Below are positions 12,750 to 25,612 of a stretch of 64,000 bases of DNA, in pieces. This DNA comes from Coenobita brevimanus. Its lineage: Eukaryota; Arthropoda; Malacostraca; Decapoda; Coenobitidae. Below the pieces are notes generated by a model, which saw only the letters and a list, made by a program, of their open reading frames with translations, did no database searches and was not told the DNA's origin. The stretch spans positions 3,173,501 through 3,237,500 of the forward strand of contig CM064697.1 of assembly GCA_032717465.1 (NCBI GenBank), read 5' to 3'. The translations under genes were made by a program, and so were the position numbers. Each line of letters begins with the position of its first letter. Position 1 is the first letter of the stretch.

Positions 12750-13062
12750 TTCGACTTTGGGAACAGGTCCAGCAGTCCTCCTACGTATCAAACACTTCCA
12801 CATGTCACCACTTTAGCGCTACACCCACCGTCCATACTTTATATATGCTAGGGCTGTCTCATATAGGAATGATGTAATGATATCAGCGGAAGCGTATTTT
12901 ACGACATGTCGTTGGGTCTTGTGGCAGATCAGTCGAGTCGGTTTTAAGGAAATTCATATCCTCAGATTGTTCCCTGCCCCACCCAAAATTCGAATTCGCG
13001 TCCATTAGTACAGCAAACCACCTTTCTAATGACTCGGCCGCCATGGTGGTAGCATGACTAAA
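12750..13062 (-). mobile_element. tRNA-derived SINE (family A), minus strand
   Basis: The reverse complement starts with a tRNA-like GCCGAGTCATTAGAAAGG (A-box region), has a decayed B-box region (CGAATTCGAATTTTGGG), and then follows the body of the 6.75-kb copy block by block. It is more diverged than that copy and lacks a clean A tail. Confidence 0.8.
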
Positions 13063-13169
13063 TTATAAAAGACGTCATTTTGATTTAGGCATTAAACAAA
13101 TGCTAATACATGGTGGAAATAAAAAAGTAGAGCGCCTCCTCAATTCCTGCATTTATAATCACTTTACTT

Positions 13170-13535
13170 TCTCAGGCCACAATGACTCACCCTCAACTAA
13201 ACAAAATCGTCAAGCAGAAGCTAGACAAGAATACTGGAGAGTTGATTCTCAGTTGAATAGAACACACTGGCGTCAGAGGGAATGCCATAGTAGAGAAGTC
13301 CCAGTCATGAAAGGGTTAATTATCTTATGAATTAGTAATCCATCTTTGAATTAATCACGCTAATACTATACGATATAATTCATCTTCGGAAGGACCTTCG
13401 GTAGTGAAGGAAATATTAAGGCTAGATCGAACCCCCTACAGTTCGGAAAAGTCTCTTCTGAGCTTAATACTTTTGTCAGGAGATAGTGGGAATAATTTGA
13501 CGTCCTCGGGCTGAAGAGATTAAGACTATTGAATA
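13170..13535. repeat. dyad-symmetric repeat copies
   Basis: About 13370-13530 is a clear member: GAAGGACCTTCGGTAGTGAA, CCCCTACAGTTCGGAAAAG, TCTTCTGAGCTTAATAC and GACGTCCTCGGGCTGAAG. About 13175-13325 is a weaker one (AAAATCGTCAAGCAG, AAGTCCCAGTCATGAAAGGG). Confidence 0.6.
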
Positions 13536-13569
13536 CTTAATGGAACAGTCTCTGCAAGGTTGAGTAAAA

Positions 13570-13690
<121 letters not shown>

Positions 13691-13739
13691 CCCACACATT
13701 ACATGATACGACACTTTCCAACTTTTCTCCTTCGGCGGG

Positions 13740-14880
13740 GGAACCCAAGGAAAAATATCCCAGAAGTGGTTAAGATGAGGTTACTGTGGTTGCAAAACTG
13801 TGGCTGTGGTGATTGTGGTAGTTAGGGTGGTAGCGGAAGGGAGGATTTAAGAGATAGTGGTAGTCGTGGTAAGATAGTGGTAGATGTGGTGGAAGGGGAT
13901 GGTGGTTGTTGTCATGGAGAGGGGTTGTAGTAGTTTTGGTGCAAAGAGATGGTGGTAGTTGTGGCGGAAAGGGATGGTGGAGTGGAAAGAGATGGCAGTA
14001 GTTCTGGTGGAATGAGAAGATGGTAGTTGTGGTGGAAACAGATAGTGGTAATTGTGGCGCAAGGGAACAGTGCTAGCTTCTGTTAAAAAGAAAGAGTGGT
14101 AGGTGTGGTAGCTGTAAGGAGGAGACAGTGGTAGTTGTGGTGGAAGGAGATGGTGGAGAGAAAGTGGTAGTTGTGGCAGAAAAAGATAATGATACAGTAG
14201 CAATGGTGGAAATAGACTTGTGGAATTATGGTAGTGGCTGTGAAGGTGTTGGTAGCCTTCAGGGTGGTGTTAGTGGGGAATATGGTAATGGTCAGTGGTT
14301 GTGGTGAGGATGGTGGCATTGGTGTAGGTCGTGATGGTAGTGAGGGTGGTAACAGTGATGAGGGTGGTAGCATTAGAAGTAGTAGTAATGAGGATGAAAA
14401 TACTTGCGAGGGTGGTAGTCGTGGTGGTAGTGATGAGGGTGATGGTAATGGTGAGGGCTACATGAATGCTTGTCCACCACATTTCTTGCGATGAGAGAAT
14501 GTCACACAGTTCGTTGCATTGGCTACAGCAAGGGTATAGTTTGTAGACATGTCAGTGGGTCGAACAGGAACGAAAAATTCTAAGCATATGATAAACGGGG
14601 ATATGAACTTGCGATATCAGGGTTACCAACTCGAGTGTGATGGCTCGGGAAAGGTGGTGGTAAGTTAGAAGAAAGAGTTTTGTATGGTGATAGTGACTGT
14701 AGTGGTGTGGGTATTGGTAGTCATTGTTTTGAGTGGTAAATATGGTGAGCATAGTAATGATGTATCGACAGCAGTCAGTGTGGTTGTGGTGAACGATTAT
14801 TTGTAGTCGTATTCAAAGTGGTAGATGTGGTGATAGTAATAATAGCGGTGAGGGTTGTGGAGTGGTTAATGTGGTTGTTG
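13740..14880. repeat. degenerate GTGGTAGTGRTG minisatellite
   Basis: For more than 1 kb the plus strand repeats loosely related GTGGTAGTTGTGG / GGTGGTAGTGATGAGG units interrupted by spacers. The translations are Val/Gly or Thr/Ile/Tyr monotony, so the open frames are products of the repeat. Confidence 0.75.
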
Positions 14881-14924
14881 TGAGCTAGAGATATACTAGC
14901 GATCATACAAGAAATCTTCTTCAC

Positions 14925-15130
14925 TGCGAAAACGTATTTTTTTAGTTAGGCTAACCCCATACGATTTGGTTCAAATTCAAAAGGATCTCTAATAAAGAAG
15001 GGGTTATTGAATGGTATATTTAACCCCTCCAATCTAAAACGCCTCCCCTGGTGTGAATAAATCGCAAGGCGATACTAAGAATAAATATTTTAAAATATCA
15101 CCGTACATTGAATGGGCTAACCAATCAAAT
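14925..15130. repeat. dyad-symmetric repeat copy
   Basis: Contains GGTTCAAATTCAAAAGGATC, a central GAAGGGGTTATTGAATGGTA, TTTAACCCCTCCAATC, GTGAATAAATCGCAAGGC and TACATTGAATGGGCTAA. This is the family's order of blocks. Confidence 0.6.
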
Positions 15131-15737
15131 ACCGCAAATGAAGCAGTACCCAGATGAATCATATAACAGTTTAGCTTTTTCCAGGTACAGTATTTATCTT
15201 TGCCTGGTGATGCTGTCTCCCTGCTGCAACCCACCAGTGCAGAATAAGCGTGACTAATTATTTATATATTTAGTTTTTACCAATATTTACTTCGTTTTTC
15301 TGGTAGCAATTCCAGTGGTGATGGCTGGTGGTGGGAGACTGTGTGGTTTTCGTATTTCTAAGAAAATTTTGTTATTTTCTCACGTCCCTGTAAAAAAAGA
15401 AAAAGAAAAAAAAAACGTTTATAAGGATAAAAAGGAGGGAAATTCAGTGAGGAATGCGTGTGGTGAGCTAGCACCTGATGCATGCAGGTACGTGGCAGGC
15501 AAGGTGACATCACACGGTGCAGTCAGCTCTGCTGTCGACATCAGTTAATTAAATTAGTGTCATATTAGTTAATCTTAATCGAAATGCATAAAAATGGAAA
15601 GGAAGTACAGGTAAATGCACGCATGGGATAGACACGGGAAAGTACGAACTGCAATGAAAATTATAGCACAAGACGAAAAGCCCGCCAATGTGGTAACCTC
15701 GAGTGGAGGTCGCGGAGGGCGTGGTCGAGACCGAGTG
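15131..15737. other. upstream region of the cuticle gene
   Basis: No coding sequence. About 15665-15735 is locally GC-richer (TCGAGTGGAGGTCGCGGAGG) directly before the TATA box and may hold proximal control sites. None is identified. Confidence 0.4.
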
Positions 15738-15769
15738 TATATAAGACGGCTGAGCATGAAGAAACCAGT
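15738..15769 (+). promoter_or_regulatory. TATA box and initiator of the cuticle gene
   Basis: TATATAAG at 15738-15745 is followed 29 bases later (counted from its first T) by CCAGTC with the candidate start A at 15767. This is close to the arthropod initiator TCAGT at canonical spacing. The ATG lies 36 bases further on, a short leader typical of cuticle protein genes. Confidence 0.75.
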
Positions 15770-15802
15770 CTATACCAGGCAGTCACCGTGAGAACATCCG
15801 TT

Positions 15803-17083
15803 ATGAAGGCTCTGGTAAATAATTAGTTAATGTTTCACAAAGTCTTTCATGTTCAGCTAATGGACAAAAGAAGAAAACATATGGTACTGAATGATGTGGT
15901 TACTTGCAAATGAGAAAAGCAGTGTATGATCCTTGTCGCGTGGGGATGATCGAGTGACGTTACCTGAAGGTGAACGTGAGGGAGACAAGGGCGAACGTGA
16001 AGGCTGCCAGAGTGAAAGTGAGCCCCCGAGCCATGAGGGACCCAGTGAATTGTGCTCTGTGGTGGAAGGAGCTGGCCTGTGAGTGGGTATCCACTGTTGC
16101 GACAGTATTTTAAAAAAGGGGTTTCAAAATTCTAGGATTTCTACCAGGGGTCTGTTTCTATGAAGCAGACCCTACGTGTAATTTTTCATGTTGAGAAGTG
16201 GTTGCGAATCTGCAGATGAAAATCTCAGGGCAGCTCCAGCCACACTTCACAGATGACAACATTGGACTGCAGGTGAAGAGAGAATAGTGTGTGAAAGAGA
16301 GCATCGACAGTGAGTACTGGAGCTTGATGTAAAAGTCTGACACCTTAGGTTAACATCGGAGTAAGAAACTGCCATTGGCAGTTGTGTTGACTTTAGTATG
16401 CTTGTGTGGTGTGTGTGTGTAGCAATTCTGGTGAGGTGTGATGTATGAGAGGTGGTGTTTGATGCCAGAGTAACGTCAGTCTTATGCCGCAGGTGCTGGT
16501 GTTGACGGTGGCTCATATGGCCGTGTGCCGCCCCACCACCGTAGTTAGCTTCAGCCCAGTAGGATATACTCCGGGTGTGGCCCCGGGGTTTGCCTACGCC
16601 TTCCGTGCCGCTGCCTCGCCTCTGCCTTCCACCCCCGTCGCCTCAGGGCGGTCCTTTGCATCTCCCTCTTCTTCATCGTCGGAGCCAATGGTGTTTAAGA
16701 CCCAGTACCACAGTCAAGACCAGTTGGGTCAGTACGCCTACGGGTACGTAGGTGCTGCATCAACGGCCCATGAGATACGGACGCTGGATGGTGCCGTGCG
16801 AGGCTCGTACACCTACCTGGACCCCGATGGTCGCCTACAGACGGCCACCTATGTAGCTGACGAGCAGGGTTTCAGAGTGGAGGCCACCAACCTGCCTAAG
16901 GCGCCCCTCGTCCCATTCCCTCCACCCCCACCAGTCCCAGTCGCTCTTCCACAGCCCGTTAAGGCCACGCCCGAGGTGGAGGCCGCAACAGCCGCTCACC
17001 TGCGAGCTGTCGCCGCGGTGAAGGCCGCTCGCCGAAGCAAAGCCTCCCACACTCCACCCCACAACAACCTGACATCAGCCTAG
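15803..17083 (+). CDS. cuticle protein with Rebers-Riddiford chitin-binding domain (two exons)
   Basis: The coding exons are 15803-15814 and 16493-17083. The 678-base intron runs from CTG|GTAAAT to GCCGCAG|GTG, phase 0, giving 200 residues. Exon 1 encodes only MKAL. Joined to exon 2 it makes a secretion signal, MKALVLVLTVAHMAVC. A Pro/Ser/Ala-rich linker follows. Residues about 83-142 carry the R&R domain, with GSYTYLDPDG, YVADEQGF and LPKAP fitting the original consensus G-x8-G-x6-Y-x-A-x-E-x-G-F-x7-P-x2-P exactly. The C-terminus has a Pro/Val stretch and TPEVEAATAAHLRAVAAVKA, resembling the tail repeat of crustacean cuticle proteins. The product should be exported by epidermal cells and bind chitin in the exoskeleton. 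The tiny first exon is usual in this family. I could not assign RR-1 or RR-2 with certainty. Confidence 0.93.
15964..16034 (-). CDS. candidate first coding exon of an unidentified secreted protein (partial)
   Basis: On the minus strand, inside the cuticle gene's intron, an ATG at 16034 opens 23 codons reading MARGLTFTLAAFTFALVSLT then FTF. This is a classic hydrophobic signal peptide. It ends at a splice donor, TTCAG|GTAACG (phase 2). A TTTTTTAAAATA stretch about 70-80 bases upstream of the ATG could serve as a TATA element. I could not find the following exon, so the mature product is unknown. The exon could be spurious, or it could be exon 1 of a divergent secreted-peptide gene. Confidence 0.4.
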
Positions 17084-17549
17084 CCCCCTGTGTGCGGCAA
17101 CAACCTCCTCTAACTTGTATTGTGACTCTGTACAGTTAGTGCTGTGAGACAGTGGGCTGGGGTGAGTTGGGCGTGTGGGTGGTGTCAGTAGGGCAACACA
17201 GTGATGTTGGCAGGTTGGGTGGGGTTGCACTGGGGTGACCACACTTCTACTCTACCCCGCCTAGCCCCACCCCGCCCTGCCCCGCCCTTGTGGACAAAAC
17301 GGGTGGTGTGGCTGCCCCGGTGCCCCTCTATGCCCTACCCCCACCTTGAGGGCCCGGGACAGCGACTGGTGTGGCCCCGGCGGGTCTCTGATGTAGTCAC
17401 TAGATTATTTATTTTTATGTAAGTTAGCCAGGTAGCTACTTTGTCGCCACCTTCTACAGTATTACTTTGTATACCAACACTCAAATTACTTTGCTGAATT
17501 GAGGCTTTGTCTCTACCATTTTTTTTTTTTTAAGAAAAGGAAAAATAAA
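17084..17549 (+). other. 3' untranslated region of the cuticle gene
   Basis: From the stop codon to the poly(A) signal at 17544-17549. It includes a GC-rich patch with CCCCGCC repeats near 17258-17290 and a T/A run at 17520-17535. Frames in it are not conserved-looking. Confidence 0.65.
17544..17549 (+). terminator. poly(A) signal AATAAA
   Basis: AATAAA about 460 bases after the cuticle stop codon, followed by a GT/T-rich stretch (CTGTTCGTTGTTTTCG). It is the first AATAAA hexamer downstream. Confidence 0.7.
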
Positions 17550-17910
17550 GAGTATTATTCGGCCTCCTGTTCGTTGTTTTCGCTAATAAATAACGTCTTT
17601 GTTTAGTGCAAAATCTGTAAGATATAATATTTTACACTTTGAAATGTGTTCTGCCAAGGCGTACGTGTGTCAGTGTAACTACAGACATCCAGCAAAACAG
17701 ACCCATCAGTGTGAGTGCAGTGGTGGGCATGTCAACGTACACCTGACCTTAGGTACTCCACTGTCAGCCATGATCTGAAAAAAATAAAATAAATCAATCA
17801 ATAATGCGCCTGGATTCACTAGCACAGTTAAAATCAGCTCCTCGAAACTCACAGTTGTTTCTGCAAGGACATAAAAAGCATAATATCATCCAATGTATCT
17901 TCTTTTTTCT

Positions 17911-17950
<40 letters not shown>

Positions 17951-18149
17951 TGAGTATTGTGAGGAAGGACATCAGACAGAGTGCAGAAACTTACCACGTC
18001 ACTCGTTCTTACTGCAACTCCTAATCAAGCGTTAGAAGAGGGAGTGGATTGCAAGTCTGGCTGTGAATCAGGGCCTTGGGTGTTGGAGTCACATAGAGCT
18101 GCCTTCTTGACCCTGTGTCCTCAAGTGGGGAACAATGGGTACGAGAAAT
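17550..18149. other. unassigned DNA with (CT)n at 17913-17947
   Basis: No gene recognised. Confidence 0.4.
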
Positions 18150-18595
18150 CTCTTTAATATGTTGACGTATTTTTATTCTTTCTACCAACCAGATGATTTT
18201 ATACAGTTCAGGAAAGACCAAAGGTGGTGAAAGGGTTAATGGAGGCTGTATTTAACTTGTGCAGTAATAAAAAAGTCCAGCCTAAATAAATCGTCTGGTA
18301 ATGGAGACTATATCTAACCGCTGTAGTTAAAAAATGGCCCAGACTAAATAAATCGTGTGGTTGTAGAGAGAACACGTCACTGAAATGAAGGGAGTTAACC
18401 ACATAACTCCAGTTACACAGCACAGTATTCATTTTTCTCTGCCACCGTAAGACATTTTTCAGCTTAGGGGAGACTTTGTGAACTGGAGGGGTTAGATACA
18501 GCCTTCATAAATCCATAAGAATGTGTCGGGATGTAGCATGAAGAAGGGTAAAAAAAAAAAAAGGTCACCGTATTGAAAGAGCTAAAGAATGAAAA
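18150..18595. repeat. dyad-symmetric repeat, two adjacent copies
   Basis: About 18150-18405 has GACGTATTTTTATTC, ACCAACCAGATGATTTTATA, GTGAAAGGGTTAATGGAGGC, AAATAAATCGTCTGGTAATG and CACGTCACTGAAATGAAGGG. About 18432-18595 has GCCACCGTAAGACATTTTTC, AGCTTAGGGGAGACTTTG, ACTGGAGGGGTTAGATACAG and TATTGAAAGAGCTAA. Confidence 0.7.
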
Positions 18596-20316
18596 GGAAG
18601 CAGGGATTTTTTTTTTTTTTAAATAAAGAAGCGATCGTGGAGAAAGTAATATTTTCGTCGCACCTTAAGTTTATCGTGTTGAGAGAAGCATTATATATTT
18701 GGCAGATGTGTTAAATAAATATTGAAATTTCTGATTTTTTACTTACTTTTCCATATCCACACACATTGGTTACTTGAACTTTAATTCGTTAAATGACTAG
18801 AAAAGTCGACCAGCCAAGTAAACACTGTATATTGCACTGGGGTGGATGGCTTAGGTATGCAGACGTGAGTATAAATTTCTTTGCCATCATCATTATCATC
18901 ATCATCATCATCTTCACTTTGTTTTCCACTATTAAATGGGTGGGTTAGATCCAGATATATAAACGAGAAAGCATCCAAGAACTATCAACATTATCAACAG
19001 GAATGGACCACATATCCATTCATCATTCAAACCCTCCAGATCCTCCGCTTCATTTCACGAACAGTTCAGGCACATACTTACTTTCCCTTTTGTTATTTTT
19101 TCAGATGAGCTTTGCAGACACCTGTGGGACAGATCCATATCACCGACTGTCAGGTTGAAAAGTGGGTGCAACGTTAATCAAGTGCATCTGTATACCGGTA
19201 TGTATTTCATCCACCCATTGCTATCCATTCTAATAAGTAGTTCTTTTGTCCACTCAGCTTTCATGTCTCTGTTTCTCACACAAGCTGCGTTTTACATTTT
19301 TTTTGGTGGCCACTTCCTACCCAGTACCCCACTAGTACTGCTCCCCCAAGTGGGCATGGCTCTGAAGAAGGATGAAAACAGGGTGTAAAAATTTTTATAT
19401 TTAAAACAGCAGTCCTAATTTATTCCAGTTACTGGAAGAACCTGTCCTTTAAAACTTGAATTTGTCTAGCCTTGAAAACCTGAGAGCTAACAAATCATTC
19501 AACTTTAATTTGTTTTATCAAACCTAACCTAACACGTCTGATACTTCATCATTGTATATTCACAAAAATGTTTTCCTGAATAAATAAGCAGGCTATATAG
19601 ATTAACACTATATCACGATCAATAATATATATTTCGCCATATTTGGATATGATTGGTAATACCGTTTTGTACGTATGGTTATGGAGATGGTGTGACATTG
19701 TTCACTTACAAGTTACATTGCACGATGGTCCTCGCGAAGACAGATAATCTCGAAAAGTCAGGAGAGCGTCCATTACAGGCCTTAATTGCCTTTGGAAAAG
19801 AAATGGGTAACATACCTTGATATATATATTGTGATTAGTATTTTTACCCTTTCAGCGCGTAGGATTCTATCACCAGTATTTTTTATACGACAGTGAAAAG
19901 ATTATAGTGTTGGCTCTGTTTTGTTTTTAACGCTTTCAGTGAGTAAGGTTTCTCATTGCTTCATAGGATTATTTGTAGTCAGTCAGAATTTAATATCTAA
20001 ATTAATAAATAAAAGTGCTTGCACGGGATTGGCTTGAATTTCGGTGGGCAGTGGAGGAGGGCTAGGGAAAGATTTGTAAATCATGTTAATACAAGTGATG
20101 ACTGTGAGGTGGTAACAGCGGTGGCAATGTTAAGTTAGAGGTATCATTAACAGATGTGATGATAGAGATAAAATAGATTAATAAAGTGGTCAGACAGGAG
20201 TGGGCAGAACGCTCAGAGGTGGTGGTAGTTGGTGGATCTGGACGTGGAATGGAGAGGGTAGAGGTCATTAAGTGAAGATGAGTGTTGTGCAGAGCAGTGC
20301 GTCGTATCTTGCAACG
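18596..20316. other. unassigned AT-rich DNA
   Basis: One exon-like segment at 19105-19149 (ATTTTTTCAG|ATGAGC to CTGTCAG|GTTGAA) has splice-like borders, but I recognise no protein and no partner exons. About 19840-19950 has weak dyad-repeat similarity (CCCTTTCAGCGCGTAGG). Confidence 0.4.

Positions 20317-21321
<1,005 letters not shown>

Positions 21322-21380
<59 letters not shown>
21322..21380. repeat. (GT)n microsatellite
   Basis: About 29 GT units. Confidence 0.96.
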
Positions 21381-22049
21381 CTTTCTTAAATACCCGCTCA
21401 ATTCCGCAGTCACGCACGACCATTTTTTTTTTTTACATTAATCCCTAATGCACGATAACTTCTTACTGACCACTTGCTGGAGGTTTTTTCAGACCTAGAG
21501 GAACCTCTAATGTAATGCTCAATAAAAACTGCACTTACAATTCCTAACTCGAGATAAACCACTATTATAATAAAAACTTACAAATTACGATATGTAGAAG
21601 ATATAGAGACGATGCAATGTACTCGTAGATTGCAAAAAGAAGAAGTGAAGCTCTCTCTAGACTCAGTAGATAAACCTGTACATACTCTCCCATGGCGACA
21701 CAGCAGGAAACGTAAATCTAAAGGAAGCCAAACGGAACTTTAAATCATGTAAATATCAGTCCGACACACGCAAATAACTACAGAAGCCCCTGTCACTCTT
21801 GTTTCAATAATTTCTCTCTCTCTCTCTCTCTCTCTCTCTTTATTTTTTTTTTATTTAGGCCTTTAAGGGGGTTTATGGGGTCAAAAGTAAAACCAAACAC
21901 ACACATAATAGTGAAATGTGGCAGCACGACTTCCTAGAGTACCAACTTTTGTGAGGAGGGGTGAGAACAACAGCTTCTTTGAGTACTAATGACTCTTTTG
22001 TGGAAACCATCCTCCATTTCCCAAAGAATGTTGGCAATTTGTAGTTTAA
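21381..22049. other. unassigned DNA with (TC)n at 21812-21839
   Basis: No gene recognised. Confidence 0.4.
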
Positions 22050-22235
22050 ATCAAATTCTTGTAATCTCCAGACGGTTATATAACTTTAAAGGGGCTTTTT
22101 GAAATCGGAGGAATTAAATATTGTCTTTAACCCTTACTCAACTTGGGGACTCTTCCTAAGCGACATAAAATCGTCAGACATAAACAAGGATAATGTATAC
22201 AGCACGTCATCGGAACCAAAGAGTTAGTCAAAGTC
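22050..22235. repeat. dyad-symmetric repeat copy
   Basis: CTCCAGACGGTTATATAAC, GGGGCTTTTTGAAATCGGAG, a central TTTAACCCTTACTCAAC, GGGACTCTTCCTAAGCG, AAAATCGTCAGACATAAAC and CACGTCATCGGAACCAAAG follow the family order. Confidence 0.75.
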
Positions 22236-23932
22236 TTCATCTGGAACGCCACATCCTTATCGTTCGTGCCTAAATCAGTCATAAATGCATACTATCATCA
22301 GGCATATATTCAGTAATGTCAGTCGTAATACCAGTTGATAGAATACTGCCATCAGGCGCAAGTGTAATACTGTTCTCTCATAAATGCAATACCGTCATCA
22401 CTCGCACATGCTGTATAATCAGTCAGGGACGTATTCTTATATATGTGATGCTGTCATAAGAACAGGATCATGAGTCAGGACTAATACCGTCAACCACACC
22501 GTACGTGTAGTGCTTACAAAATGTAATGTCATAATTTTAGCCGTAAATATACTTATTCTGTACGGATATTTATGATAACTTATTAGTTTAATATCCCTAC
22601 CAAGCTCTCACACCTGTTACCACATTCAAGTTCATTCCTACCCTACCTCTCTTCCCTTCATTATGTCCATTCACCTCCCTCCCTACATTTTCCTTTTTCC
22701 TTCGCCCCTATCTCCCTCCTTTCTCTTCTCTCATTTTCATATTTGTCCATCATCACTCGAAACCTTCCCTTTTCTTCCTCCTTTCTCTCTTCTTCCCACC
22801 TATCTTCCATCTTTCCCCTCTTCCCTATCCTTCTTGCCTCCCCCTTCCGTTACCGGCCTCACTCCCCCGCTCCCACTGACAGTTACATTGTTTTTCCCAG
22901 AATCCCCCCCCCCCCACCTCCTGCATCACCACTTCCTCTGACATTCTCCTCTCTCATTTCCATCAAAGATAATGGAAAGAGTCAACCTTTTCTCTTACTC
23001 TGTCTCCCTTTCTTCTCCCCACCACCCACCCTCGTCACGCAATATATATATAAGCATCTCCAGCCAGCACTATGACAGCTATTACAAGATGGAACACATC
23101 TGTGGTAAGCATCTCACCCACACCCTGCGCTGTGGTACGTGGCATAACCAGTTCTCATTTGACCTGAATTGACGTGATATGACGTAAGTGAACATGACTG
23201 GACCTTAGCTGAACTAATACGATGCCCCTACAGAAGATTATTTACAAATCGATGATAAAACTACTTTACTGAAAATTAGGACAGGCAGAGGCATTAGAGG
23301 CTTTTTCGAATATTAAGAGTATGAATTGGAAAGATAATACAGTATCTACAGTTCGGGAGGTCTCAGAAATATGAAAGGCAAGGCATAATGCAGAACAAGG
23401 CCTGGCGAACTTTTTGCGGCGGTTCAAAAACGGGCTTCTTCACTATTATTCTTTTCACTTTTTCATGTCTTGTCTCACGTCGACATCCTTACTGATTATC
23501 TTTGTGGGAGATGAAATTAGATATTACAAGCGTAGGATAATATTTATTATCAAAATTCAATCATTCATAATTATAACTGTTAGTCACCCTCTCTGCCGCA
23601 GTCTCTTATGAGGTAATTGTGTGCATTCTTTGAAGTATGACTCAGTACCACGCACAATCATCGCTCTGAGTTCAGTTCTCTCGTGCCAGTCCTTGAGTGT
23701 GGTATCTTGCCTTTTCTCTTGTGCTGTGCATAACACTGTGAGTAACTGTTATTAATAAACTGGTAAGGCTGTGTTGTGCTGCTTCTCTACAACCCTTCTA
23801 TATGGTGACACTTCAACACTGACACTACAGTCAGCCGGTTCTCCCGCGACCACAGACCGTTCCAGAGACTTCCAGCATATTTTCTGTCATCACTCATTAA
23901 TTGATGATCCACCCAGCAATCCAGCCAAACTA
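22236..23932. other. unassigned DNA with a CT-rich tract at about 22640-23030
   Basis: The CT-rich tract produces Pro/Ser/Leu frames only. A TATATATAAG stretch near 23043 is followed by short ATG frames, but I could not build an exon. Confidence 0.4.
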
Positions 23933-24012
23933 ACAGTTGTGGTCCAGTGGCAAAGCAATGGACTACCGACAGAAAGGATTCGCGATCGCTCCTAGGTTGG
24001 GACATGGACAGT
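23933..24012 (+). mobile_element. tRNA-like SINE head, diverged
   Basis: GTTGTGGTCCAGTGGCAAAG fits the Pol III A-box (TGGTCCAGTGG). A B-box-like GGATTCGCGATC lies about 35 bases downstream. A GACATGG / ATGAATTTCG continuation recalls SINE bodies in this window. No tail was found. Confidence 0.4.
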
Positions 24013-25275
24013 TTGAGATATGAATTTCGTTAAGTCTTGTCTTCATTTTTCGCCATTTTATTATTCCGCTACTTTTGACTCTCCTCAGTTAAATTGGTTG
24101 TACTTTATTTTTTACCGTGTTTTCGTATTATTGACTATTTTATATAGCTGCTGCTCCCTATTACCGGTATTTCTCCTTCACTGCCGTTCACTTTGCTTGA
24201 AATCTTGTCCATCTTTTGCTAAGTATTTTTTGCGCTGTTTTTTTTATGCCCAGCTTGTCTACCTGTCTCGTCCTTCATGTTAGCATCACGCATACTCCCT
24301 AATTTTTTTTTTCATAAGTTGCTGGGCTCTGGTGGATCTTTTTATTATTATTTTTTTTTTCCGACCACCAACTTGCCTCGCCCTCTTATGACTCACCTTC
24401 ATGTCTTCTACACCCTTTTGCCTCCTCTCCTCCCCCGACCAGTCTTCCTTGCTCACCTTTTCTCCTCATTGATTTGTCTTCTTCACGCACGCTTGACTTA
24501 TTTTGGACAGATTGAAAGGAAATCAGTAATACATTAAGAACTACAATAGCATCAACAAAGCTGTCAAGTTAAATGGCCATACCCTCATCCACTCCCTGTT
24601 CAAGCCCCTGTATTCCTGTCTCCACCTCCTAGGCATAAGCATCTACACTTACCCACTTCACAGTACCTGTATTTACTTGAGTCAGTTCGACGATTATCAC
24701 GTCACCGAGTACACACAGAGGTGCTAAACCCTTCTCGTAAATATCTCTATAATACATGACAAAATAACAATTATATTCTACAAAATACCAGTCAGACTTG
24801 TACTCCACCAACTATCCTTCACACTCGTCGACACCAGCCACTTCTGCGACAGATTACTACAACCTGAACACTGACAGTCTTATTATTAAAAGGGAGAGTA
24901 CGAAGGGAGAGATAAGCCCTGATTACCCGCCAGACATTTGTTAACCCTGTGATGGAAGTAACATGCATCTAGCTTCTCAACCCTGATGCTCAATGCCCTC
25001 TACAGTGGCGTACAGGCTAACTTTATCTAATGCTCAGAACTGATCCATAATAGCCATCAGAAATTGTGGATTTTTCATACATCTTCATCTTTGTCAGTTT
25101 TACTAATATAACCCTTATTTTCCAGTACACTTACCAAAGCTTCTAAGACTTTACTAAGCAACGAAAGTGTTTATGGAGATCTGTTTCCAGGCCTTTCACT
25201 GCCAGACGTCTCTCCTACGATGAACAAAATCGAATGATGATATTATAAACAATACAAGTTAGTTCAGAGCCATTC
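24013..25275. other. unassigned DNA
   Basis: T-rich to about 24500, then mixed sequence. No gene recognised. Confidence 0.4.
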
Positions 25276-25612
25276 AGGATCAATAATTTAACCTAACCTA
25301 ACCTAGTGTAACCTAACCTAAACCTACTTTAACCTAACCAAACCTAACCTACAGTAGCCTAACCTAACCCAGTCTAATCCAACCTAACCCGCCATTCAGG
25401 ATCAGTAATCAAACATAACCTACCCAACCCTAACCTAACCTAAACCTAACTTACCCTAACCGAACCAAACCTAGTCCAGCTTAACCCTAGCCAACCTAAT
25501 CTAACCTAACCCTAAGCAAACCTGAACCCAGCTAGCCCTAAACCAGTTAAATATGATCTAGATTGACCCAACCAAACCTAGCCTAACCTAACGTAACCTA
25601 ACTTTCCGTGGC
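25276..25612. repeat. interstitial telomere-like (TTAGG)n / CCTAA array, degenerate
   Basis: The plus strand is dominated by AACCT pentamers, the complement of the arthropod telomere repeat TTAGG, with scattered substitutions and one-base slips. A block GCCATTCAGGATCARTAAT occurs at about 25270 and about 25393, so at least two larger copies are present. Confidence 0.8.

Noticed and set aside
19105..19149. Exon-like segment with acceptor TTTTTTCAG and donor CAG|GTTGAA
   Set aside because: A single short segment with no partner exon and an unrecognised peptide.
23041..23110. TATATATAAG with a following short ATG frame and GTAAGC, like a cuticle gene first exon
   Set aside because: The TATA-like string sits in an AT dinucleotide run, the ATG would be only about 14 bases after the start site, the first residues do not look like a signal peptide, and no R&R exon follows.
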